This document shows positions 19,610 to 29,927 of a DNA stretch of 64,000 nt, piece by piece. The position numbers and the translations under genes were made by a program. The stretch is from Alcanivoracaceae bacterium (GTDB taxonomy: Bacteria; Pseudomonadota; Gammaproteobacteria; Pseudomonadales; Alcanivoracaceae): the NCBI GenBank assembly GCA_029212745.1, contig JARGOL010000002.1:21125-85124 (forward strand), written 5' to 3'. The notes below the pieces were generated by a model that was given only the letters and a program-made list of their open reading frames with translations, was not told where the DNA came from and did no database searches. Position 1 is the stretch's first letter; each line of letters opens with the position of its first letter.

Positions 19610-21857
19610 GCCGCTGTTCCGCAAGGTGGCCGTGATCGGGCTCGGGCTGATCGGCGGCTCGTTCGCGCTGGCAGTCCGTGAGGCCGGACTGGCTGCCCGC
19701 GTGGTGGCCGGCTCGCGCAGCGCCCGTACACTGGAACAGGGGCTGGCCCTGGGCGTGGTGGATGAGACCCACCAGGACCTGGCGCGCGCCGTAGAGGGGG
19801 CTGACCTGGTCTTCCTGTCGGTGCCGGTGAGTGCCATGCCCGCCGTCATGACCGCCATCCTGCCTGGCCTGGCCGCCGGCACGCTGGTGACCGATGGTGG
19901 CAGCGTCAAACAGGCGGTGGTGGATGCCGCACGGGCGCACCTGGGCAGCCATTTCCCCCGGTTCGTCCCGGCGCATCCTATCGCCGGCGCTGAGCACAGC
20001 GGCGTTGCCGCCGCGCGCGCCGACCTGTACCGCGACCACCGTGTGATCCTCACGCCCACCAGCGATACCGATGCGGCGGCCACCGCCCGCCTGCGCGAGC
20101 TGTGGACGCGGCTCGGGGCGCAGGTGCTGGAGATGGGTGCCTGCGAGCATGACCGTGTGCTGGCCGAGACCAGTCACCTGCCGCACCTGCTGGCGTTTTC
20201 CCTGGTCGATACCCTGGCCCGACAGGGCGACTCGCTGGATATCTTCCGTTACGCCGCCGGCGGTTTCCGTGACTTCACCCGCATTGCCTCGTCCGACCCG
20301 GTGATGTGGCACGACATCTTCCGGGAAAACCGGGATGCCGTGGCTACGGCCCTGCGCCTGTTCCAGGACGGCCTGGACGACTTTCGCGAGGCGGTGGAGG
20401 CCGGTGACAGTGAAGCCCTCATGGGTATCATGACGCGCGCCAATGCCGCCCGTGCCCATTTTCTTGCTATCAATGCCCGGACGTCCTACACCCGGGCCGT
20501 TGCTGCTGATGAGACCGCAATGACCAGTAAACCGGACCACCACAGTCCCGACCACCAGTTTGTCTGCCAGCCGCGCGGTGCCCTGTCTGGCGCTGTCCGG
20601 GTGCCGGGCGACAAATCCATTTCCCACCGCGCCATCATGCTGGGTGCGCTGGCAGAAGGCACCACCGAGATAGATGGCTTCCTCGAGGGCGAGGACGCCC
20701 TGGCAACGCTGCAGGCGTTCCGGGACCTGGGTGTGGTCATCGAGGGCCCGCACAACGGCCGCGTGCGCGTGCACGGTGTCGGCCTCAATGGCCTGCAGAA
20801 GCCGACCCGGGCCCTGTACATGGGCAACTCCGGCACCTCCATGCGCCTGCTGATGGGCCTGATGGCCGGGCAGGCATTCGATACCGAGCTGAGCGGCGAT
20901 GCCTCCCTGAGCAAGCGGCCCATGGAACGCGTGGCCGCGCCATTGCGGGACATGGGTGCCGCTGTCACCACCGCTGCCAAGGGCACGCCGCCGGTACACA
21001 TCCACGGCGGCAAGGCGTTGCATGGCATCGATTACCAGTTGCCCATGGCGTCGGCCCAGGTCAAGTCGGCGGTGCTGCTGGCGGGGCTGTATGCCGAGGG
21101 CGAGACCTCAGTAACCGAGCCGGCGCCAACGCGCGACCACACCGAACGGATGCTCACCGGGTTTGGCTGTCCGGTCAGCCGTGACGGTGCCACTTGCCGG
21201 GTGCAGGGCGGTGCGCGCCTCAAGGCCACCAGCCTCGAGGTGCCGGCGGATATCTCTTCAGCCGCTTTCTTCCTGGTGGGCGCCAGCATTGCCCCGGACT
21301 CCGAGCTGGTGCTGCCGCATGTGGGCGTCAACCCGACCCGCACCGGCGTCATCGATATCCTGCGGCTGATGGGGGCCGATATCCGCCTGGAGAACGAGCG
21401 CGATGCCGGTGGCGAGCCGGTGGCGGACCTGCATGTGCGTAGCGCCGCCCTGAAAGGCATCGAGATCCCGCCTGAGCTGGTGCCGCTGGCCATCGACGAA
21501 TTCCCGGCCATCTTTGTCGCCGCCGCCTGCGCCGAGGGCACCACGGTCTTGCGCGGCGCCGAGGAGCTGCGGGTCAAGGAGAGCGACCGTATCCAGGTGA
21601 TGGCGGACGGACTGGCAGCACTGGGGGTCACCCTGGAGGTCTACGAGGACGGAATTCGCATCGAGGGCGGCCCCTTTGGCGGCGGCGAAGTGCACGCCCA
21701 TGGCGATCACCGTATCGCCATGAGCTTTGCCATGGCGGCCCTGCGCGCCGGTGGCCCGATCCGCATACATGACTGTGCCAATGTGGCCACCAGCTTTCCC
21801 GGTTTCGCCGCCCTGGCGCGCAATGCCGGGTTGCAATTGACTGAGGAGCAGGAATGA
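19602..21857 (+). CDS. tyrA-aroA: Fused prephenate dehydrogenase / EPSP synthase
   Basis: 751 residues from the ATG at 19602, which overlaps the hisC stop. Residues about 1-300 are a TyrA-type dehydrogenase: GLGLIGGSFA nucleotide motif, HPIAGAEHSGV and FRDFTRIASSDP. Residues about 310-751 are AroA: VPGDKSISHRAIM, GNSGTSMRLLMG, RPMERV, and ESDRIQVMA near the C-terminus, so both halves keep their active-site motifs. One polypeptide therefore serves tyrosine synthesis and the shikimate step that makes EPSP. The same fusion is standard in Pseudomonas and relatives, so it is not a local oddity. The stop overlaps cmk by four bases. Confidence 0.95.
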   Translation: MAEPLFRKVAVIGLGLIGGSFALAVREAGLAARVVAGSRSARTLEQGLALGVVDETHQDLARAVEGADLVFLSVPVSAMPAVMTAILPGLAAGTLVTDGGSVKQAVVDAARAHLGSHFPRFVPAHPIAGAEHSGVAAARADLYRDHRVILTPTSDTDAAATARLRELWTRLGAQVLEMGACEHDRVLAETSHLPHLLAFSLVDTLARQGDSLDIFRYAAGGFRDFTRIASSDPVMWHDIFRENRDAVATALRLFQDGLDDFREAVEAGDSEALMGIMTRANAARAHFLAINARTSYTRAVAADETAMTSKPDHHSPDHQFVCQPRGALSGAVRVPGDKSISHRAIMLGALAEGTTEIDGFLEGEDALATLQAFRDLGVVIEGPHNGRVRVHGVGLNGLQKPTRALYMGNSGTSMRLLMGLMAGQAFDTELSGDASLSKRPMERVAAPLRDMGAAVTTAAKGTPPVHIHGGKALHGIDYQLPMASAQVKSAVLLAGLYAEGETSVTEPAPTRDHTERMLTGFGCPVSRDGATCRVQGGARLKATSLEVPADISSAAFFLVGASIAPDSELVLPHVGVNPTRTGVIDILRLMGADIRLENERDAGGEPVADLHVRSAALKGIEIPPELVPLAIDEFPAIFVAAACAEGTTVLRGAEELRVKESDRIQVMADGLAALGVTLEVYEDGIRIEGGPFGGGEVHAHGDHRIAMSFAMAALRAGGPIRIHDCANVATSFPGFAALARNAGLQLTEEQE

Positions 21858-22525
21858 CAGCGGTCATCACCATTGACGGGCCGGTGTCTTCCGGCAAGGG
21901 CACCGTGGCACGCCGGGTGGCGGGCGCGCTGGGCTGGCACCTGCTGGATTCCGGGGCGCTGTACCGCCTGCTGGGCCTGCATGCGCGCAATTGCGGCGTG
22001 GCACTGGATGACGAGCCTGCCCTGGTGGCGTTGGCCCGGGAGCTGCCGGTGCGCTTTCGTGAAGCCCAGGGGGAGATGGTGATTCTCCTTCAGGATCAAG
22101 ATGTTAGTGACATTCTGCGGACCGAGGAAGTGGGTGAGCTGGCCTCCCGGGTGGCCGTGCTGCAGCCGGTGCGGGATGCGCTGATGGCGCGCCAGAAGGC
22201 GTTTGCGGAGCCGCCCGGACTGGTGGCGGACGGCCGTGACATGGGCACGGTGGTGTTCACCGGGGCGCCGCTGAAAATCTATCTCACCGCCAGCGCCGAG
22301 GAGCGCGCCCGCAGGCGCTATAACCAGTTGAAGGACAAGGGGTTTGGTGCTAATCTCGCCGCCCTTGTTGAGGACATCCGCGCCCGGGATGACCGTGACA
22401 TCAACCGCCCGGTGGCGCCCTTGCGGCCCGCCGACGATGCGGTGCAGATCGACAGCACCGACATGAGCGTTGATGACGTGGTCAACCGGATTCTCGACGA
22501 GGCGCATCAACGTCAGTTGGCTTGA
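21854..22525 (+). CDS. cmk: Cytidylate kinase
   Basis: 223 residues. The P-loop is in DGPVSSGKGT at residues about 7-16, followed by the CMP-binding region with LDSGALYR and the DGRDMGTVVF motif. It phosphorylates CMP/dCMP to the diphosphate. The start is ATGA-overlapped with tyrA-aroA. It precedes rpsA, as in many gammaproteobacteria. Confidence 0.96.
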   Translation: MTAVITIDGPVSSGKGTVARRVAGALGWHLLDSGALYRLLGLHARNCGVALDDEPALVALARELPVRFREAQGEMVILLQDQDVSDILRTEEVGELASRVAVLQPVRDALMARQKAFAEPPGLVADGRDMGTVVFTGAPLKIYLTASAEERARRRYNQLKDKGFGANLAALVEDIRARDDRDINRPVAPLRPADDAVQIDSTDMSVDDVVNRILDEAHQRQLA

Positions 22526-22666
22526 TGCGCCAGGATTTCTTTCCTGCCATGCGGTTGATACCGGTTTCCCCGTCAAAGCAAGCCAGCGAGGGGCAGCCTG
22601 TATCCGACGTTAACTGCCCATGTCTGCTGGCTGGCATGGTTATGACATATCACAGGTATCTAATCC
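22526..22666 (+). promoter_or_regulatory. rpsA leader region
   Basis: The 141-bp gap between cmk and rpsA lacks a strong Shine-Dalgarno before the rpsA ATG (only CACAGG about 10 bases upstream). In E. coli the S1 leader is also SD-poor and structured, and S1 represses its own translation through it (family knowledge). No convincing -35/-10 pair could be picked by eye. Confidence 0.35.
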
Positions 22667-24340
22667 ATGAGCGAAAGTTTCGCCGAACTGTTTGAAGAAA
22701 GCCTCAAGGATCTCGACGTAGCACGCGGATCCATCATCACTGGCACCGTGGTATCCATCGACAGCGACTGGATCACCGTCAACGCAGGACTGAAGTCCGA
22801 GGGCATCATCGCCCGCGAAGAATTCCTGAACGAGCGGGGCGAGCTGGAAGTCAACGAAGGTGACGAAGTTGAAGTGGCGGTGGACGCCATCGACGACGGC
22901 CTCGGCTTCACCCGCCTCTCTCGCGAAAAAGCCAAGCGCGCCGAAGTATGGAAAGAGCTCGAATCTGCGTTCGACCAGGACGAAGTGGTCCAGGGCCAGA
23001 TCAGCGGCAAGGTCAAGGGCGGTTTCACCGTCGATATCGGCCCGATCCGCGCGTTCCTGCCGGGTTCCCTGGTTGACATCCGTCCGGTACGCGACGTGGC
23101 TCACCTGGAAGGCAAGGATCTCGAATTCAAGGTCATCAAGCTGGATCCGAAGCGCAACAACGTGGTGGTATCCCGCCGCGCGGTGATGGAGGCAGAGCAC
23201 TCTGCCGAGCGCGAGCAGCTGCTCGAGAGCCTGCAGGAAGGCATGGTCGTCAAGGGCATCGTCAAGAACCTGACCGACTACGGCGCGTTCGTGGACCTGG
23301 GTGGCATCGACGGCCTCCTGCACATTACCGACATGGCCTGGAAACGCATCAAGCACCCCAGCGAGATTGTTGAGGTAGGCCAGGAAATCGAGGTCAAGGT
23401 ACTCAAGTTCGACCGCGAGAAAATGCGCGTCTCCCTGGGCCTGAAGCAGCTCGGCGAAGATCCGTGGCACGATATCGTGCAGCGCTACCCGATGGGTGCC
23501 AAGGTCAAGGCACGCGTTACCAACCTGACCGACTACGGCTGCTTTGCCGAGATCGAGGAAGGCGTGGAAGGCCTGGTGCACGTGTCCGAGATGGATTGGA
23601 CCAACAAGAACATCCACCCCTCCAAGGTGGTTTCCATCGGTGACGAGGTGGACGTGATGATCCTCGATATCGAGGAAGACCGTCGCCGTATCTCCCTGGG
23701 TATCAAGCAGTGCCAGGATAACCCGTGGGAGTCCTTCTCCCAGAAGTTTGCCAAGGACGACAAGGTCAGCGGCAAGATCAAGTCGATCACCGACTTCGGT
23801 ATCTTCATCGGCCTGGAGGGCGGCATCGACGGTCTGGTGCACCTTTCCGACATTTCCTGGGAAGAACAGGGTGAAGATGCGGTCCGCAACTTTGCCAAGG
23901 GCGATGAGCTGGAAACCGTGATCCTGTCCATCGATCCCGAGCGTGAGAGAATTTCCCTAGGAATCAAGCAGTTGACAGGCGATCCGTTCGGTCAGTATGT
24001 TGCTTCTAATGACAAGGGCAGCATCGTCAAGGGCAAGTGCATCGCCGTTGACGCCAAGTCCGCAACGCTGGAGCTGGCTGAAGGTATCGAAGGCGTGATC
24101 AAGGCCTCTGAAGTGGCCCGTGACCGCGTCGAAGACGTCAGTGCCGTGATCAAGGAAGGTGATGAGGTGGAAGCCAAGATCATCTCCGTGGATCGCAAGA
24201 ACCGCGCCATCAACCTGTCCATCAAGCAGAAGGACATGGCGGACGAGCGTGAGGCAATCGACGGCCTGCGTCAGCAACAGGAAGCTGCTCCGAAGACCAT
24301 TGGTGACCTGATCAAGGCACAGATGGAAAACGGCGACTAA
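22667..24340 (+). CDS. rpsA: 30S ribosomal protein S1
   Basis: 557 residues, same length class as E. coli S1. Six S1 (OB-fold) repeats can be followed: two divergent ribosome-binding ones ([21 protein letters not shown]), then four canonical mRNA-binding repeats with the [33 protein letters not shown] and [13 protein letters not shown] starts. Each canonical repeat ends with a DGLVH- or GLLH-like strand. S1 brings mRNAs to the 30S subunit. It sits between cmk and ihfB, the usual order. Confidence 0.98.
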   Translation: MSESFAELFEESLKDLDVARGSIITGTVVSIDSDWITVNAGLKSEGIIAREEFLNERGELEVNEGDEVEVAVDAIDDGLGFTRLSREKAKRAEVWKELESAFDQDEVVQGQISGKVKGGFTVDIGPIRAFLPGSLVDIRPVRDVAHLEGKDLEFKVIKLDPKRNNVVVSRRAVMEAEHSAEREQLLESLQEGMVVKGIVKNLTDYGAFVDLGGIDGLLHITDMAWKRIKHPSEIVEVGQEIEVKVLKFDREKMRVSLGLKQLGEDPWHDIVQRYPMGAKVKARVTNLTDYGCFAEIEEGVEGLVHVSEMDWTNKNIHPSKVVSIGDEVDVMILDIEEDRRRISLGIKQCQDNPWESFSQKFAKDDKVSGKIKSITDFGIFIGLEGGIDGLVHLSDISWEEQGEDAVRNFAKGDELETVILSIDPERERISLGIKQLTGDPFGQYVASNDKGSIVKGKCIAVDAKSATLELAEGIEGVIKASEVARDRVEDVSAVIKEGDEVEAKIISVDRKNRAINLSIKQKDMADEREAIDGLRQQQEAAPKTIGDLIKAQMENGD

Positions 24341-24353
24341 GCGACTCCTCCCG

Positions 24354-24378
24354 GGCTGCGCCTATTTCAGGCGCAGCC
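24354..24378 (+). terminator. Hairpin between rpsA and ihfB
   Basis: Perfect 9-bp stem GGCTGCGCC / GGCGCAGCC with a seven-base loop, 13 bases after the rpsA stop. It is not followed by a T-run, so it may be a partial terminator or a 3'-end stabiliser that lowers ihfB relative to rpsA. Confidence 0.45.
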
Positions 24379-24406
24379 TGTGGCCGGGGAGCCACCGGGG
24401 GTTCAG

Positions 24407-24766
24407 ATGGCACTGACCAAATCGGAATTGATCGAGCGAATCGCTGCCCAGCAGACTCAGCTGTCTCCGCGGGACGTGGAGCTGGCGGTGAAGACCTTGA
24501 TTGAAGAGATGGCCAATGCCCTGGCCGAAGGTGGGCGGATCGAGATCCGCGGTTTTGGCAGTTTTTCCCTTCATTTCCGCGCGCCCCGCGTGGGCCGCAA
24601 CCCGAAGACCGGTGCTTCCGTCGAGTTGCACGGCAAATACGTACCTCACTTCAAGCCCGGTAAGGAACTGCGCGAGCGGGTCAACCAGGCGATGCAGACA
24701 GAGAGTTCTGCGTCCGACAGTGAGTCCTCTGGCGACGTGTCCGTCGCTGCAAGAACCGGTTCCTGA
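24407..24766 (+). CDS. ihfB: Integration host factor subunit beta
   Basis: 119 residues from the ATG at 24407 ([10 protein letters not shown]); E. coli IhfB is 94. The HU/IHF fold is complete, including the [11 protein letters not shown] strand and the DNA-arm [12 protein letters not shown]. About 25 extra residues at the C-terminus are rich in Ser, Glu and Asp. IHF bends DNA at promoters, origins and integration sites. The tail is acidic and low-complexity, and its role is unknown. Confidence 0.95.
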   Translation: MALTKSELIERIAAQQTQLSPRDVELAVKTLIEEMANALAEGGRIEIRGFGSFSLHFRAPRVGRNPKTGASVELHGKYVPHFKPGKELRERVNQAMQTESSASDSESSGDVSVAARTGS

Positions 24767-24786
24767 CCATCACAGGCGAGGCGGCC

Positions 24787-25035
24787 ATGTCCCGCGTGAT
24801 GTACTTCCTATGGGTTTTGCTGGCACTGGTGGTGTTCATCGCCATGATGCTGTTTGTGCTGGCCAATGATGAGCCACAGCGGCTCGACCTGCTGGTGCCC
24901 GGCTGGGCCATAACATTGCCTGGCGGCGTGCTGGCGCTGGCCTGCTTCGCCGTGGGTGCCGGGCTGGGCCTGTTGGTGGGTATGGGCGTATCACTGGTAC
25001 GTCGCACTGCGCGCCCGGGAGATCAGGGTGAATAG
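24787..25035 (+). CDS. lapA: LapA-domain inner-membrane protein (DUF1049)
   Basis: 82 residues with two transmembrane helices, about 5-24 and 43-66, separated by the short loop NDEPQRLDLLVPGW that is typical of the LapA/DUF1049 family. It lies directly upstream of lapB and overlaps it by 8 bases. LapA assists LapB in assembling and controlling LPS synthesis in E. coli (family knowledge). Confidence 0.85.
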   Translation: MSRVMYFLWVLLALVVFIAMMLFVLANDEPQRLDLLVPGWAITLPGGVLALACFAVGAGLGLLVGMGVSLVRRTARPGDQGE

Positions 25036-26200
25036 TCCCTGGTGGCTGCTGGTGCTGTTTGCGGCGGTGGCCTGTGGCTACCTGCTGGGCCGCCTTGACG
25101 GGCGCAAGCGCCAGTCGCGCAAACTGGATGGCCTGTCTCAGCAGTACCTGCAGGGCCTGAACTTCCTCCTCAACGAACAGCCCGACAAGGCGGTGGAAGT
25201 GCTGGTGACCAGCCTGGATGTCACCGAGCAGACCCTTGATACACACCTCTCGCTGGCACGCCTTTTCCGCAAGCGCGGTGAGTTCGATCGCGCCACCCGA
25301 ATTCACTCCATGCTCCTGGAAAGCGGCAAGTTGCCCGCCCCGCGTCGCGATGATGTCGAACTGGAGCTGGCACGGGACTACTCGGCCGGCGGTCTGCTGG
25401 ACCGGGCGGAAATGATACTCCAGCAGATGCTGGAACGCGGCAGCCGGCACACCGATGCGGTGCGCCGTGCCCTGATGGCCATATTCGAGCAGGAAAGCGA
25501 CTGGCACAACGCGCTCAGCATTGGAGACAGCCTGCTCAAGAATGATGACAGCATTGCCCCGATCCTGGCGCACTATTGCTGTGAGCTGGCCCAGCGCATG
25601 CAGAAGGCAGCGGAGCGCAACGCGGCGCGCCGGACCCTGCGCCGGGCGCTGGCCTACGACAAGAACTGTGTGCGGGCCTCCATCATGCTGGGTGGTCTCG
25701 AGCTCGCGGACGCTAATCACGAGGCGGCGGTAAAGGCGTGGCGGCGTGTGCGCTACCAGAACCCGGATTTCTTCGGATTGGTGCTGGATGACCTGGAATC
25801 GGCCTATGAGGCCCAGGGCAAGGGTGAGGCGTTTACCCGCTATCTGGCCAAGGTATGTGTGGAGCAGCCGTCCACGCCTGTGATACTGAAACTGGCCGCG
25901 CGCCTGCGTGAGCGTTACGGCGACAAGGCTGCGTCACTGTTCATCGCTGACTACATGAAGTCGCACCCCACGGTCCGTGGTCTTTCCCAGATCATCGACA
26001 TGAACCTTGAGCGTGCCGATGGCAGTGCCCGCGAGCACCTGGGCATTCTCAAATCGCTGACCACGCGCCTGCTGTCGGAGCAGGCCACTTTCCAGTGCGA
26101 CCAATGCGGGTTTGAGGCCCACCGGATGCACTGGCAGTGCCCGACCTGCAAGAAATGGGGCAGTTTACGCCCGCTGCTGGACCAGGAAGTATCTGCATGA
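25028..26200 (+). CDS. lapB: LPS assembly protein LapB (TPR and rubredoxin-type metal domain)
   Basis: 390 residues from a GTG start at 25028 (GGGAG six bases upstream), close to the 389 of E. coli LapB. An N-terminal anchor helix [17 protein letters not shown] is followed by cytoplasmic TPR helices, including the linked [10 protein letters not shown] and [11 protein letters not shown] repeats. A C-terminal rubredoxin-like knuckle has CDQC and CPTC. LapB (YciM) delivers LpxC to FtsH and so limits LPS synthesis. Its presence just before an O-antigen-type locus is a conserved arrangement. Starts choosing ATG further upstream would run into lapA in another frame. Confidence 0.95.
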   Translation: MNSPWWLLVLFAAVACGYLLGRLDGRKRQSRKLDGLSQQYLQGLNFLLNEQPDKAVEVLVTSLDVTEQTLDTHLSLARLFRKRGEFDRATRIHSMLLESGKLPAPRRDDVELELARDYSAGGLLDRAEMILQQMLERGSRHTDAVRRALMAIFEQESDWHNALSIGDSLLKNDDSIAPILAHYCCELAQRMQKAAERNAARRTLRRALAYDKNCVRASIMLGGLELADANHEAAVKAWRRVRYQNPDFFGLVLDDLESAYEAQGKGEAFTRYLAKVCVEQPSTPVILKLAARLRERYGDKAASLFIADYMKSHPTVRGLSQIIDMNLERADGSAREHLGILKSLTTRLLSEQATFQCDQCGFEAHRMHWQCPTCKKWGSLRPLLDQEVSA

Positions 26201-26898
26201 GCAAATCGCCGCTGATTGTGGCCCTCGACTATGACAACCCGGATGACGCGCTGGCCATGGCCGGCAACCTGGATCCCCAACTGATCCGGGTGAAAGTTGG
26301 CAAGGAGCTGTTTACCCGCACCGGGCCCGTGCTGGTGGAACGACTGGTGGCACAGGGCTTCGATGTGTTCCTCGACCTGAAATTCCATGACATCCCCAAC
26401 ACCGTGGCGGGTGCGGTACGCGCCGCGTCGGCGCTGGGCGTGTGGATGGTGAACGTGCATGCCAGCGGTGGCCGCCGCATGATGGAAGCTGCCCGAGACG
26501 CACTGGCTGGCCTGGATGATGACCAGCGACCGCTTTTGACGGCGGTGACGGTGTTGACCAGCATGGGGCCGGGCGACCTCGCCGAGATCGGGGTGGATGT
26601 GGCGCCGATGGCGCAGGTGGCCCGCCTGGCCCGCCTGGCCAGTGAATCAGGGCTCGACGGCGTGGTCTGCTCCGCGGCAGAGGCGGGCATGCTGCGGGCG
26701 GAGCTGGGACCTGACTTCGCCCTGGTGACCCCGGGTATCCGGCCCGCCGGCGCTGATGCCGGTGACCAGACCCGCGTGCTGACACCGTCGCAGGCGGTGC
26801 GTAACGGGGTGGATTACATCGTTGTCGGCCGCCCGGTGACTCGCGCCGGGGACCCAGCGGCCGCAGCGCAGTCCATCCTGGACGAGCTGTCTGCGTGA
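26197..26898 (+). CDS. pyrF: Orotidine 5'-phosphate decarboxylase
   Basis: 233 residues from the ATG at 26197, overlapping the lapB stop (ATGA). The active-site signature [11 protein letters not shown] is intact, and the phosphate-binding VTPGIRP and YIVVGRPVT follow. It makes UMP in the last step of de novo pyrimidine synthesis. The lapB-pyrF pairing matches E. coli. Confidence 0.97.
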   Translation: MSKSPLIVALDYDNPDDALAMAGNLDPQLIRVKVGKELFTRTGPVLVERLVAQGFDVFLDLKFHDIPNTVAGAVRAASALGVWMVNVHASGGRRMMEAARDALAGLDDDQRPLLTAVTVLTSMGPGDLAEIGVDVAPMAQVARLARLASESGLDGVVCSAAEAGMLRAELGPDFALVTPGIRPAGADAGDQTRVLTPSQAVRNGVDYIVVGRPVTRAGDPAAAAQSILDELSA

Positions 26899-27005
26899 TG
26901 GCCTGCCTGGGCGGCGGTCTTTCTCGTCGATAGACAGCAGTCGACTGCCTACGTAACCCGGTGACGCCGCCTGACAGAAGCCAGTCGGCTCCTGATCTAC
27001 GGTGA

Positions 27006-27027
27006 CCCTCCCACAGAAAAAGGAGGG
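27006..27027 (+). promoter_or_regulatory. Hairpin covering the ComEA-like gene's ribosome site
   Basis: CCCTCC (27006-27011) can pair fully with the Shine-Dalgarno GGAGGG (27022-27027) across a ten-base A-rich loop; the ATG is at 27034. The stem would hide the ribosome site when formed. Short and only predicted. Confidence 0.35.
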
Positions 27028-27033
27028 AATCTG

Positions 27034-27327
27034 ATGAAATCCATTATCAAGACGCTTGTGTCCCTGTGCCTGGTGATCGGGGTTGCCGCGGGCAATGCCG
27101 CCTGGGCGGCTGATACGCTTGATGCCGCGCCACGGGTGAATATCAACGAGGCCAGTGCCGAGGAGCTGGCGGAGGCGCTCAACGGCGTTGGCATTACCCG
27201 GGCGCAGGCCATTGTCCGGTCGCGGGACAACGACGGGCCGTTCAGTTCCGCAGAGGGCCTTTCCCGGGTCAAGGGTGTCGGCGACGCCACCGTGGAGAAG
27301 AACCGCGAGCGTATCGAGTTGAAATGA
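27034..27327 (+). CDS. Exported ComEA-like helix-hairpin-helix protein
   Basis: 97 residues with a signal peptide ending AAWA at about residue 25, then a compact DNA-binding helix-hairpin-helix pair: VNINEASAEELAEAL with GVGITRAQAIV, and GLSRVKGVGDATVEKN. It resembles the C-terminal domain of ComEA, which draws transforming DNA into the periplasm. Such short proteins occur beside wbpM in Pseudomonas. A role in competence is plausible but untested. Preceded by a strong GGAGGG site. Confidence 0.8.
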   Translation: MKSIIKTLVSLCLVIGVAAGNAAWAADTLDAAPRVNINEASAEELAEALNGVGITRAQAIVRSRDNDGPFSSAEGLSRVKGVGDATVEKNRERIELK

Positions 27328-27389
27328 ACCTGCGGGCGGCACGCCTGTGCCGCCCAATACGCCCCGGTTACCAACCGCCCACCATCGCC

Positions 27390-27398
27390 TGTTAGAAT
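27390..27398 (+). promoter_or_regulatory. Extended -10 promoter candidate for the polysaccharide operon
   Basis: TGT directly followed by TAGAAT, about 110 bases before the epimerase start at 27507, in a 179-bp gap after the ComEA-like gene. A weak -35-like TTACCA lies 19 bases upstream. All genes from 27507 to 33727 then follow with overlaps or short gaps. Confidence 0.4.
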
Positions 27399-27506
27399 AC
27401 CCGGCTTGAATGCTCCGACGGATGGCATGCGGCCGATGTGTGCCGGCTGCTCGCTGCTCGGGGGGATATGCAGCGTCTGCTGCCTGGCTGGTTTACGGGC
27501 TCACAT

Positions 27507-28529
27507 ATGAAATACCTTGTTACCGGAAGCGCCGGTTTTATCGGCTTCCACGTTTGCCGCATGTTGCTTGACCGCGGCCATCATGTGGTCGGGTTCGATT
27601 GCGTCAATGACTACTATGACCCGGCGCTTAAAGAGGCCCGGCTGGCGGAACTGGAGCGCTGCGCGGCCAACGCTTCCGGCAGTTATGCCTTCTACCGGGA
27701 AAACCTGGCGGACAAGGCGGCGGTGGACCGTTGCTTTGCCGAGCACGCGTTCGATCGCGTCATCAATCTGGCGGCGCAGGCCGGTGTGCGTTACTCGCTG
27801 GAAAACCCGCAGGCCTATGTGGAAAGCAATATCACCGGGTTCACCAACCTGATTGAGGCCAGCCGCCACCAGCAGGTGGGACATTTCGTGTATGCCAGCA
27901 CCAGCAGTGTCTATGGCGCCAATACCCGCATGCCGTTCTCTGAGCACCAGGGTGTTGATCACCCGCTGCAGTTCTACGCCGCCACCAAACGGGCCAACGA
28001 ACTCATGGCGCATGCCTACAGCCATCTGTTCCGGCTGCCCACCACCGGTCTTCGTTTTTTCACTGTCTACGGACCCTGGGGACGGCCAGACATGGCACTG
28101 TTCCTGTTTACCCGGAACATTCTCGCCGGCGAGCCAATCAAGGTGTTCAACCACGGGAACCATACCCGGGATTTCACGTTCGTACTGGATATTGCGGAGG
28201 GCGTCATACGCGCTGCGGAGACCGTTGCCGAGCCGGATCCGGCCTGGGATAGCGATAACCCTGATCCGGCCACCAGTAATGCCCCATTCAGGGTTTTCAA
28301 CATTGGCAACAATTCACCGGTGAAGCTTACCGAGTATATTGCGGCCATTGAAAAGGTCACAGGAAAGGAAGCAATCAGGGAGATGCTGCCGTTGCAGCCT
28401 GGTGACGTTCCCGACACCTATGCCGATGTCAGCGAGCTGGTGTCGGCCACGGGCTACAAGCCTGCCACGTCCGTGGAAGATGGCGTGGCGGCGTTCGTCA
28501 ATTGGTACCGCGATTACTATAACGTTTGA
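27507..28529 (+). CDS. UDP-glucuronate 4-epimerase-like NAD-dependent epimerase
   Basis: 340 residues from the ATG at 27507 (no clear Shine-Dalgarno). Extended SDR: NAD motif [17 protein letters not shown], catalytic Y-x3-K as YAATK and the substrate-side [16 protein letters not shown], which is characteristic of UDP-glucuronate/galacturonate epimerases. With ugd next door, it probably converts UDP-glucuronate to UDP-galacturonate for the polysaccharide. UDP-glucose epimerase activity cannot be excluded. Confidence 0.85.
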   Translation: MKYLVTGSAGFIGFHVCRMLLDRGHHVVGFDCVNDYYDPALKEARLAELERCAANASGSYAFYRENLADKAAVDRCFAEHAFDRVINLAAQAGVRYSLENPQAYVESNITGFTNLIEASRHQQVGHFVYASTSSVYGANTRMPFSEHQGVDHPLQFYAATKRANELMAHAYSHLFRLPTTGLRFFTVYGPWGRPDMALFLFTRNILAGEPIKVFNHGNHTRDFTFVLDIAEGVIRAAETVAEPDPAWDSDNPDPATSNAPFRVFNIGNNSPVKLTEYIAAIEKVTGKEAIREMLPLQPGDVPDTYADVSELVSATGYKPATSVEDGVAAFVNWYRDYYNV

Positions 28530-28568
28530 TCGGGCCCGTGAAGGCCTGCTAGCAAGAAGGGGAATGGC

Positions 28569-29927
28569 TTGAGGATTTCGGTTTTTGGCACCGGTTATGT
28601 CGGCCTCGTGACAGGTGCCTGCCTGTCTGATGTGGGGCACCATGTCACCTGCGTGGACGTGGATACGGCAAAGGTGGACGGCCTGAAAAACGGGATCATT
28701 CCCATTTACGAGCCCGGGCTTGAAGAAATCGTCCTGCGCAACCAGCGTGAGGGCCGTTTGCAGTTCACGGTGGATGCCGTTGATGCGGTAACAAGCGCAG
28801 ACGTCATCTTTATCGCCGTGGGAACACCATCCGGAGAAGACGGGTCTGCTGACCTGCGCTATGTGCTGGCGGTGGCGTCCTCGGTGGGCGAGGCCATGAA
28901 CAGCTACAAGCTCGTGGTGGACAAGTCCACAGTCCCCGTGGGGACGGCCGACAAGGTTCGCCAGACGATCAGTGATGTGCTGGCTTCACGTAATGAAAAG
29001 ATTGATTTCGACGTCTGCTCAAATCCTGAATTTCTCAAGGAAGGCGCCGCCATTGAGGATTTTGTCCGGCCCGCGCGTATTGTCGTTGGCAGTGAGCCGG
29101 GCCGCGATCGCGTTGAACCGCTGATGCGCGAAGTGTACGGACCATTCTGCCGTAACCATGACAAGATGATTTTCATGTCCACTCGCTCAGCGGAGCTTAC
29201 CAAGTATGCAGCCAATGCAATGCTTGCCACCAAGATCAGTTTCATGAATGAAATGGCAAACATCGCCGAGCGTGTTGGTGCGGACATTGAGCACGTGCGC
29301 CTGGGTATCGGTTCCGACCCGCGGATCGGTTATCACTTCATCTATCCGGGTTGTGGCTACGGTGGGTCCTGCTTTCCAAAGGACGTCCGGGCGCTGACGT
29401 CTACTGCGTCGGAGTTGGGTTACCGGGCGCCGATACTGACCGCCGTCCAGGCCGTCAATGAGGCGCAGAAAGAAGTGCTGTTCAGAAAGCTCGAGAACGC
29501 CTTTGACGGCGATCTGGCCGGGCGGAAGATCGCTGTCTGGGGGCTGGCATTCAAGCCGAACACGGATGACATGAGAGAGGCGCCCAGTCGGGTGCTGCTC
29601 GACGCCCTCTGGAATGCAGGGGCAACAGCCATTGTGTATGACCCGGTGGCGAGTGCTGAATGCCAGCGAATATTTGGCGACAGGGATGACCTCATCTACG
29701 CCAATGACCGAATGGCTGCGGTTGAAGGTGCAGATGCACTGGTTATCTGCACCGAGTGGAAAGAGTTTCGCGTGGTTGATCTGGATGCGTTGAAGAATGC
29801 ACTGAAAACGCCGGTACTGGTTGATGGCAGAAACCTTTACGACCCGGAGGCCATGCGTCAGACAGGTTTGCTGTATTTCGCCATCGGTCGGGGAGATTCG
29901 CTGGCGAATCCCGGAGGTGGGGCATGA
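28569..29927 (+). CDS. ugd: UDP-glucose 6-dehydrogenase
   Basis: 452 residues from a TTG start at 28569 with AAGGGG six bases upstream. The NAD motif [10 protein letters not shown] is intact. Catalytic residues are all visible: Thr in STVPVG, Glu in NPEFLKEG, Lys213 and Asn217 in KYAANAML, and the nucleophile Cys268 with Asp272 in GGSCFPKD. It oxidises UDP-glucose twice to UDP-glucuronate. It overlaps galU by four bases, so it and its substrate producer are co-translated. A degenerate paralog lies downstream at 30831. Confidence 0.96.
   Translation: MRISVFGTGYVGLVTGACLSDVGHHVTCVDVDTAKVDGLKNGIIPIYEPGLEEIVLRNQREGRLQFTVDAVDAVTSADVIFIAVGTPSGEDGSADLRYVLAVASSVGEAMNSYKLVVDKSTVPVGTADKVRQTISDVLASRNEKIDFDVCSNPEFLKEGAAIEDFVRPARIVVGSEPGRDRVEPLMREVYGPFCRNHDKMIFMSTRSAELTKYAANAMLATKISFMNEMANIAERVGADIEHVRLGIGSDPRIGYHFIYPGCGYGGSCFPKDVRALTSTASELGYRAPILTAVQAVNEAQKEVLFRKLENAFDGDLAGRKIAVWGLAFKPNTDDMREAPSRVLLDALWNAGATAIVYDPVASAECQRIFGDRDDLIYANDRMAAVEGADALVICTEWKEFRVVDLDALKNALKTPVLVDGRNLYDPEAMRQTGLLYFAIGRGDSLANPGGGA

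Noticed and set aside
26937..26948. 12-bp palindrome GCAGTCGACTGC after pyrF
   Set aside because: Short, GC-rich and without a neighbouring promoter or terminator feature; could occur by chance.
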